DNA from: Valencia hispanica
Taxonomy: Eukaryota > Chordata > Actinopteri > Cyprinodontiformes > Valenciidae
NCBI GenBank assembly: GCA_963556495.2
Contig: OY747702.1
Span: forward strand, 28,669,680-28,733,679
Direction of reading: 5' to 3'
Length of the DNA: 64,000 nucleotides
The notes under the pieces were generated by a model, which saw nothing but the letters and a program-made list of their open reading frames with translations, made no database searches and was not told the DNA's origin. Position numbers and translations under genes: made by a program. This document shows, piece by piece, positions 56,196-64,000 of this stretch (positions within the stretch are counted from its first letter, which is position 1; each line of letters starts with the position of its first letter).

Positions 56196-56612
56196 TTGGG
56201 AATGTCCATTGCCACTGTAAACAAGAGAGCACTAAACACCAGTCACAGTTTGGTCACTACTCTTTTGTTTTCCGTAACTTCAAATGAAGTTTTTCTTTTC
56301 GGGACTCTGGTAGTTTGTCCTAAAGTTAAAGTTGTAGCAGCCGGCTGTTTCTTCTTCTCTGACATTATTGAGCGGAGAACCTCTCACACCACTGATGTTC
56401 TGTTGCAAAATGCAGGAGTGCGTAATGAGTGGAGGAGCCACGTAAATGCGGAAGTGTATTTGTCTAGTGAGACAGACAACTGGATGGTCCAACCGTTGGT
56501 TTCAGACCATGCTATGTTATTGTCTGAGGTTTTTAGACAAATGCAACAGAACCACTTAATTTTTTTTTTATCTCCACAAAATATTTATTGCTGTACAATG
56601 TTAGAATGTTAA
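56196..56612 (+). other. unexplained 138-codon frame
   Basis: This is the longest open frame here apart from the Tc1 transposase. It starts MGMSIATVNKRALNTSHSLV. The middle alternates hydrophobic stretches and charged residues; no catalytic or zinc-binding motif stands out. The DNA just before it, CTAGGCCACGCCCCCCTGA, has a repeat-like character, so a transposon coding piece is possible. I do not recognise it. Confidence 0.2.
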
Positions 56613-57844
56613 GAGGCATTAAACAAATGTTTTAAGCTAGTCAAGTGCATATGTTCTTTTACACTTACAGTAAAGACTACATGTATGTATTAGCAGCACT
56701 ATAATGGTCAGTGTTGTTCAAATAAATGTGTTCATCAATATTTTCTGCTCAATTTAAGTAAATGTGGATGTTCTGGTTAACGGACTATGCGAGATTCCTT
56801 TACATGACATTAAACGAGGCTCTATTCTGGAGGGAAAAGCTACTTCAAACTGTCTTTACTACTAACTTTAGCTTTTTTGTAGAAAAAAGATTCACCTACA
56901 TTGAGTTAAAAAACAATCTATAAAGTATGTACAGCTTATATTACAGAATAATTTGATTTATGAATACTGAATTGCCATGGGATGTTCTGGTATTTGAAAG
57001 AAATTTCCCTCTACAATCTTCAAAATATTTAAATGTTTTCTGAAGAACCACCCACAATTACAGGATAAACAAAGTCTGGTGATATAAAGTGAAATATGGG
57101 AGCTGGGGATTTCATTCAATGCACTGCACATTTCAGCAAAGTTCTGGGTGTCTCGTAGAATTCATTAAACCTATATTCGCAGGACTTCGCAGGTGTAGGC
57201 CTAGTTTAACTCCACACATATGCGATTATCCTTCATAAGAAAGATTTCTATGGATTTCTATTTCTATGAAGAGGAGACATACTGTGGGTGACTTGAAATG
57301 GGCTGTACATGCACGAACCTCTCACCCACCTCACCATTGAAAGTAAAGAGTGGGGGAGACTTTCTTCAGAACAATGTCAGAGAGTAGTAGATGGAAACAA
57401 GAAGGGTGTCACTGAAGTTATTTCAGCCACATGGAGCAAGATAAGGGGTTAGGGGGTTCTAATGAGGTAGAAAATTCCTTTTTATTTATATATTTCATTT
57501 ACTGAGTGAAAGAAGTTGTCTAAATCGTCCAAAGTTAATGCCAAAGCAGTTTCATTTGAGTGCCGTTTCTGAGCCCCTGCCATCTTTGTAGATTTGCTGA
57601 GGCTAAAATGCAGTGTGGCTAGACCAACAGGCAGAAAAAAATATTTTGTTACTGTTACAGTTTGTCTGGATTTCTAGGCTATGATTCGACATAACTAGGG
57701 AAACACTTGTTAATAAAAAAAGTAATGTGGTGTCCTAATCATTTTTACAAATGTTTTCCTCACACAATCACGATTAGCAGTTTGTCAGTGTGTTATAGTG
57801 TCTACTTAAACTTCACTGTATATGTTTGATTTCCTGATGAATCC

Positions 57845-58180
57845 ATGAGCACCAGATCTGTCAAACCTAACAACTCTAAAGACGTAACATCTGATGAAAA
57901 ACAGACATCTGCGCAGCTATCTATCTCACTAGTGCAAGGCCTGCTGATGTCGTGGGGCAAACGTCAGCTCAGGACGCCGGTAATAAATAGAAAAATAAAC
58001 ATCTTAGCCAGCTGTCAAGCAGACAATCAGGCTGCAGCCAGCAGCAGATCTCTTTCATCACAACTGCTAAAGGACATGCTCTCACGGGAGAACAAGAGGG
58101 ATAGAGTGGGAAAAAGAAAACAGAGGGATATGGCTGAAGAGAAGAGAAGCAGTATTCCTGATTTTAGGGGAAACAGATGA
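57845..58180 (+). other. unexplained 111-codon charged frame
   Basis: The frame opens with ATG (MSTRSVKPNNSKDVTS) and is rich in Ser, Lys, Arg, Gln and Asp, with a LKDMLSRENKRDRVGKRKQR segment near the end. Such composition is unusual for chance frames in AT-rich fish DNA, but no domain is recognisable and no promoter or splice signal is evident. Confidence 0.2.
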
Positions 58181-58649
58181 AAGCTCTAGGTTAATATGTA
58201 CTGATGGATTAATTTACTGAGGTGTAAAAACACCTCCCATTCTATCTACTGGAGTTCTTGAGATGTCAACAGCTTTTAATCTCCACATCTGCATAGTTAA
58301 AACTGACAAACTAATGAAAACGTTGCTTCTGACTCCTCATTTCTAACCCTGTTTGTGGCCCACAGGCACTCTATTATGGATTGTAATGATTTCTCATTTA
58401 GGGAATTCTCCATTAGCTTCTTGAAAGAAACCCATTGACTGTGACAGTCCATGTAGCAACCATAAAGCGGACACTATGTGCTGTGTTAAAACGTTCGCTA
58501 ACACGCTGAGAACTGCTGCAGACAATCACCACAGGGATCAGTGAAAGTTTTACTGTGCAGTCATTCATGAAGAGCTGACTGTATGTTGGTGTCCCAACTG
58601 TCTTCAGATTAAATAAACAGTACCCTGCTTGTTAATGGGTATGAGCATG

Positions 58650-59989
58650 TGCAAATCCCTGCAAAAGTCGTTTTACATTTTGTCATGTTATAGCCTCAAA
58701 TGTCAAACTATTTTATTTGAATGTTATGTAATTGACCAACACAAAGTGGTGTGTGATAGTGAAATGAAAGGAATATGATAGTTTTCAAACTTTTACAATT
58801 GTGTTCAGCCTACTTTATCAGACACCCCTCAATAAAAAAAATTGACATCTTACACAGAGTAACGCAACATCTAAAACCTTAAGGACAACTAAAAACCTAA
58901 CAAGACAAAGCCTAAACTTAAATGCTGAGCAAGAAGTGCATTAATTGGGGAAGCAGCCGAGAGACCCATTATAACTCTGGAGGAGATGCAGAGATCCACA
59001 GCTTAGGTGGGGAAATCTGTTAAGTTTTAGTTATGCACTCTATAAATCTGGCCTTTCCGGGAGAATGGCAAAAAAAGTAATTGTTGAAACAAAATCATGT
59101 GTAATTCAATGATAAGTTTGATGATTCCTACAAGGCAAGTTGGGGACACAGCAAACTTGTGAAAGACGGTGCTCTGGTCAGATGAGACCAGATTGACCAG
59201 ATGAGTCAGATTAAATTTATTGGCCTACATGCAAAATTTCACATGTGAAATTAAATGCTGCATATCATTCTGATGACACCAACCCCAGAGAGAAGCATGG
59301 TGGTGGCAGCCTGTTTAAACAACGCCTTCCTAAGCCAGGGCAGGGAGGCTGGTCAGAGTTGATGGGAAGATGGATGGAGCTGAATACAGGGCAATATTGA
59401 AAGAAAACCTGTTAGAGGCTGTAAACAATTTGAGAATAGACCGAAGGGTCAGCAGGACAGCAACTCTAAACATACAGCCAGAGCTATAATGGGTTTAGAT
59501 CTAAGCAAATTTAAGTGATTGGGCCTAGTAAAAGTGGGGGGATGGCGTCAACACTTGCCTGCGATTCCAATTCACCATGGAGATGTGGCCTTGATTGGGC
59601 TTCTTTTATAATCCACAGCGGCAGGATAGCTGACATCAGCAATAGAGGCAGAGCCAGTAGCAATGCCGGATTCAAATTCAAGTGTAGTGTAAAGTTTTAA
59701 CCCGAAGAGTGCACCACACTGACGGTTTTGGTAGAAAATGAATATTTTTACTAAAATGAATGAAGAAAATTAAAATAATGACCAGTCATGTAGTCATCTC
59801 TATTAGACACTCATTTATGCAATTTATCATTATCAAAAAAAAAAAAAAAAAAAAATTTTGGGGGGTGAGTTCTTTAAGAATTATGCACCACTTTCTGGTG
59901 ATCTATTACATAAAATCCCAATAAATAAAATAAGGTTTGTGGTTGTAATGAGAAAAGGTTTCAAGGTACTTTACTTTTGCAAGAATCTG
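58650..59989 (+). mobile_element. Tc1-like transposon relic
   Basis: The left region (GCAAATCCCTGCAAAAGTCG, then ACATTTTGTCATGTTATAGC) and the right region (TTGTAATGAGAAAAGGTTTC to TTTGCAAGAATCTG, before TA at 59990) are decayed Tc1 terminal repeats. The transposase is traceable on the plus strand: CTCTGGTCAGATGAGACCAG (first Asp box; about 59172), GGTGGTGGCAGCC, and GGTCAGCAGGACAGCAACTC (second Asp box, damaged; about 59446). After about 59515 unrelated sequence replaces the C-terminal coding part, including a 21-A run at 59835-59855 that may mark a retroposon insertion. Confidence 0.75.
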
Positions 59990-59991
59990 TA

Positions 59992-61944
59992 AGGCAGGTG
60001 TTTGTTCAAAAAAGAAAAAGTCCTTTGCAGTACGGAAAAACATCCCAGATTTTGTGCAAATTAACAGCCAGTTTTAATTTGTTTTCCACAGTAAAAAAAA
60101 ATTCTCCTTTTTGCCCACAAAGCTTTTAGTGTGGCTTCCATAGCAATAGATGACAAAGACGAATAACTGAGGATTGAATTCCTGTGTAGGGCTGCCAGGA
60201 GAAGACAACAGAGAGGAAAAACTGAGCTCGGACAAAAGATGTGGAGGAAGAATTGTTAGTTAGTGCAGAAATGACACACTATGAAAATGGATTATCTGTA
60301 GTGTAAACTAAAAACCACAAATTTTCCCGGTTTCCTCCTTTATCCGAGGCGGTATTTTAAGGACCAAGACAGCTCCTGCTGTGTAACAGAGGAGCTTTAG
60401 CAGCAAAACACAGACATATCAGCTTCATCCAAACAAAGTAATCATTTTTAAAGTGGATCTTCCTCCTAGAACCAAAGTCAAATCCTCTAAAAGGCAGAGA
60501 AGAATAAGTCACAGTTACAGATGGTTTTCATCATAGAGCTGTAATTATTTAGCCCTATTCACATCATAGGCTTACTATTAAGCCCTCATCTCTTGTTTAA
60601 ATGATCAAGACTAAGAACAGTGGAAACAACGGCGTTTAGGAGAAGATGATTTACACCTGAGACTGGGACACACTTTAGAAGTTTTATTGTCTGGATGTGA
60701 TTGGAACAAACTAGATTGTGGTCACTTTCCCAATTTTACATGAGTTAAAGTGGGTAAATAAAAAAATACTAGCCATGCTCAAGGCACTCAGTGAAAAGCA
60801 TATAACTGTGTTTGATCATGAATAAGGCACAAAAACAAATAGTTATCTCATTGACTCTTTTTTCTCCTATCTGTAGTAAGTCAAGAGGGTCTGTAGCCAA
60901 TACCAACAAAAAGCATGTCAGAGCAAACCAATCAAAGAGTTAAGTGACGTGGCTCATTCAGGTAGCATCACTATTTACAGTGAAAAAACATGGCTGATAA
61001 TTATGGGATTCCTTTTAGTGCTAACATGTGGCTGCAACAAGCAGTAGTAGATGGAAAGCAGTTTATTTCAACCACAACTTTATGTCTTTCTTCAAAGATC
61101 AAATTAGGAAAGAGACTAAAACCTCCCATCCGTACCATCCCCGAGCCCTCTGCAGCCTCTGATTGTAGCTCTGGTTAACCATGCTCAGATCAGACGTCCT
61201 GCTCTCGCAGCAGGGAGGAGGCAGAGCTGGGATCAAAATGTAGCACACGTGTGCTCCAACTTCACCCTCTGCTCTGTCAACACAAATCTATCTGTGACAC
61301 CTGGCGTTGAAGGCTTTCCAACTGTTTTGCAGATCGTACACCTTTACATTCAACATCAACCCCACATTACTTCACAATTTATAAGAAGAAAAGCCATTTG
61401 CGTGACTTGAAACCTATTTAAAATATATGACTGTACGTACTGTATGCATTCTGCATGTCCGCCTCCACTAGGCCTTTTCAGTAGACCCAGATCGAAGCCG
61501 AATTTCAGTCACAGTCCCTCTTCTCTGTTCACTGTCTGTATCACTTGCTTCATTGCTTCAGAAACACATCCGTCAGGATGAAAGATTTGTGTTACTGGAA
61601 ATGAATTTGCGACTCCTGTGACCGTTTTTGGCATAACTGATACTGAGTTTGATCCAATTTATTACTGTTGTTTTATTTTCTGCATATTTGTTTGAAAGCT
61701 AATTACATAGTGTTGAATGATGTGAAGAAAACACTGAGCTTGGTTCCTCATTATGTGGAGAAACATCTGGAGTGAAGTGATTACCTCACCTCAGTTCCTG
61801 TTGCACAGTATCATAAAAAAACAATCCTTTAGTACAAAGCACCCTTGCAAAGTAGCTGATTCCTTCCTGTACAGGGTCTTTCTTTTTCATCTATTATTAT
61901 ACGGACTTGTCTTGGACACAGATTTATGCATCTCGAACTATTTT
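59992..61944. other. unannotated DNA
   Basis: No gene or element is recognised. Confidence 0.45.
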
Positions 61945-62890
61945 GTGTATTTTATGTGTCTGACCAACACAAGTAGGGTATAATTGTCAAGTGGACATAA
62001 AAATAAACATTTTTCAAAATTTCTTTTAAATCTGATTTATCTGATTAGACAATTTATATCTATACCTCTGAAGTATTTGAAATATTTTGTTGGTGTAATT
62101 TATCATTTTTACCGATTCCTTTTTGTAAAATAGCTTAAATTTAAGTTAGATAGGATGAAGAGCATCTGTGAATACAGATTTTTAAGTCTTGCAAAAGGTT
62201 TTTAATTGGATTAGTCTGGGTTTGTACTGAGCCATACTAACAAATGAATATGCTTTGATCTGTGACATACCATTGTAGCCCTGGCTGTATGTTTAGGGTT
62301 ATCTTACTGCTGAAAGGTGAAACACTGCCCAATCTCAAGTCTTTTATAGTTTCTAACAGTTTCTTCCAGGATTGCCCGTGACTTAGCTCTGTTTATCTTC
62401 TCATCAACTCTGACCAGCTTCGGTGTCCCCACTAACGAAAAGCGTCCTCACAGCACAATGCTGCCACCACGATATCTCACCATCGTGCTGGTTATGGTGT
62501 GTTTATAGTAGTGTTCAGTGATGATAGTTTTCCATCACATGAAATATTTTGCATGAACCCAAAAAAAGTTTGGTTTTGGGAACAGAACCCCCTTTATGTG
62601 GTTGCTGGGTCTGGTACATTGTTTTTTTGCAAACTGCAAACAGGACTTCTTCTAGTTTTCTTGTTGCCATTCTTCCATAAGGATGGAATCTGTGCAGTGC
62701 ACATAGTAGGGTCATAGTAGGTTTGCATTTGTGCCACTCTTTCCATTTTCACCTCTGTGAGACACTACATCCCATGCAATTTTATTTAGGCGTATCAAAG
62801 TAATATTTTATATATTTATTGGTAAAAGATTTGGAAAAACAAGTATAGTTTACTTTCCACTTCACGATTATCCACTACTTTATATTGTTT
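61945..62890 (-). mobile_element. Tc1-like transposon relic
   Basis: On the minus strand blocks of a Tc1 transposase occur in order. The complement of ATTGTAGCCCTGGCTGTATG (62273-62292) precedes the catalytic-Glu side. AACTCTGACCAGCTTCGGTG (62405) and the complement of the GGTGGCAGCAT box (62460-62472) follow. Inner terminal-repeat sequence is visible near 61960 and near 62855-62885, but the outermost ends are lost. Stops and indels are frequent. It is related to the families at 30345 and 42459. Confidence 0.72.
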
Positions 62891-64000
62891 TACTCATGCT
62901 TTTTTACTTGTGAATGTAAATTACAAAATGTGACAGAGTTTGAGGTACGAATTGTTTTCCGGAAGACATCATAACTGCACATCTGCAAACAGAGGCCTAA
63001 TTCTTCATAGGTGTTGTAATTCAGTAAAACAGCTTGTCCATCGTTATTTTTGACATTTAAGTGATGCAAAGAGTAAAGTGAGATGAAGGAATCAGCTTGT
63101 GGCATCAGCACCTCAAGCTCAGCTGTTTCTACCGACATCAAACGACTTATTTTTGTGAAGATCTTTGGGTTACACATTGACCAAGCACTCTCTGCTGTGG
63201 TCTTCGTTTTACTCTCTGGTGCTATTTTTCTCCTCCACATTTTACCTCTTGCCTTTAATAAACACCATCCTTCCCATCCGCGCTCCGCCTTTCCCTGTCC
63301 GACTCTCCTTCTTTCTCAGACATCAACTTGTGTTTCCCACCACTTCATTTCATCTGGACTAGGCTAAGTAGCAGAAGGTCTGCAGCTGCTCTGCACATTT
63401 ACCGTACATCACATCAATGACCACGTGCAACCAACTTTAAACCTGATACATCAGTGAGGAAGGTTGCTCCATCAGGTAGCTGAGCTCGGCATGTCAGGCT
63501 TGTTTTTAAGCAGCGTGTCACAGAAAAACGGGGCCTCCGTTATGGTCATATATTAGGGCCTCCCTGTTGTAATAAAAGTAAAAATGTGCGTCTTAAAAGC
63601 AGACACTGATGCTACGGTGTTTAAGGAGAAGTTACAGTACAAGTAACTGGAAACAAATGACTGTGTAAGCAGAGGGAACTGACTGTAACAAGCATTAATG
63701 GGCCATGTGTCCCATCTGGATGCAGGTGATACATCACCATCTGAGCACCTCTCCAACTAACCCTAACCCTTCTTTGTAGTTCCAGGGAGTAATATGTCGT
63801 CAAGTATACCTTCGGTGTTAGACAAATGAGGACTGAGGATTCCTAATCAGGGATGAAAGAGCAATCGCTTGTGTATTTGACTGTAGGGACATGCAGGCAA
63901 GAAAAGTGGTGCTGCAGCTGGCTTTAATTTACAGGCAATGTAATCAATTCAGAGCACAGACGTATTGACACACACATACACTTGGGGCAATCCAACATAT
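62891..64000. other. unannotated DNA
   Basis: No gene is recognised. Overlapping frames at 62890-63367 on both strands lack known domains. Confidence 0.45.

Larger units (their letters stand above)
54483..58649. other. unannotated DNA
   Basis: Over 4 kb without recognised element. Two longer plus-strand frames (56196-56612 and 57845-58180) are listed separately. Otherwise AT-rich and featureless. Confidence 0.45.

Noticed and set aside
63757..63770. interstitial telomere repeat
   Set aside because: Only two CCCTAA units; expected by chance.
1..64000. CRISPR array, operon or prokaryotic feature
   Set aside because: No regularly spaced repeats and no compact coding; the element content is vertebrate.

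Overview
This 64 kb window is vertebrate, very probably ray-finned fish, DNA made almost entirely of old and moderately young transposable elements. The evidence is the mix of elements: many Tc1-like transposons (including a Sleeping Beauty/Tdr1-type relic), hAT transposons with 8-bp target duplications, L2/Maui-type LINEs, a LINE with an APE endonuclease and an ATGG tail, and two tRNA-headed SINEs of kinds common in teleosts. I recognised no host protein gene, rRNA, true tRNA or CRISPR array. The window is most likely intergenic or one or more large introns.

Layout. 1-8 kb: a 495-bp inverted-repeat MITE, two Tc1 transposase relics of one family in opposite orientations (about 2.1 and 6.4 kb) and a Tc1 right end (4.2-4.4 kb). 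8.1-12.4 kb: three hAT elements nested inside one another, each with its own inverted ends and flanking 8-bp repeats, also holding an inverted-repeat MITE, an LTR-like repeat and a LINE tail. 13-21 kb: a short insertion with an 8-bp duplication, a second copy of the LTR-like repeat interrupted by an L2 3' end, a SINE, and a 1,171-bp hAT with a decayed BED zinc finger. 21-33 kb: a Tc1 end, a possible decayed hAT, an internally deleted LINE (5' end fused to 3' end), a LINE reverse-transcriptase fragment, a Tc1 relic and a 381-bp hAT MITE. 36-39 kb: a THAP-domain (P-element-like) transposon remnant, then an L2 LINE relic. 40.5-44 kb: a Tc1 relic carrying a nested hAT MITE, then the best-preserved element, a Tc1-like transposon with an open 321-codon DD34E transposase. 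45.4-49.7 kb: a LINE split by a hAT fragment that itself carries a probable solo LTR. 51-54.5 kb: two SINE-type repeats, then a Sleeping Beauty-type relic directly beside a 1,585-bp Tc1 element. 54.5-64 kb: mostly unrecognised AT-rich DNA with two more Tc1 relics.

The pieces do not act as a pathway. They record successive insertions, and the nesting gives a relative order: LINE, then hAT fragment, then LTR at 45-49 kb; hAT 1, then hAT 2, then hAT 3 at 8-12 kb. Only the transposase at 42828-43793 is still uninterrupted, and its C-terminus and the inner part of the right terminal repeat appear deleted. I found no convincing undescribed functional system. The most interesting items are the nested hAT stack, the recently mobile but damaged Tc1 copy, the fused LINE, and the LINE whose catalytic residues are lost in two places.
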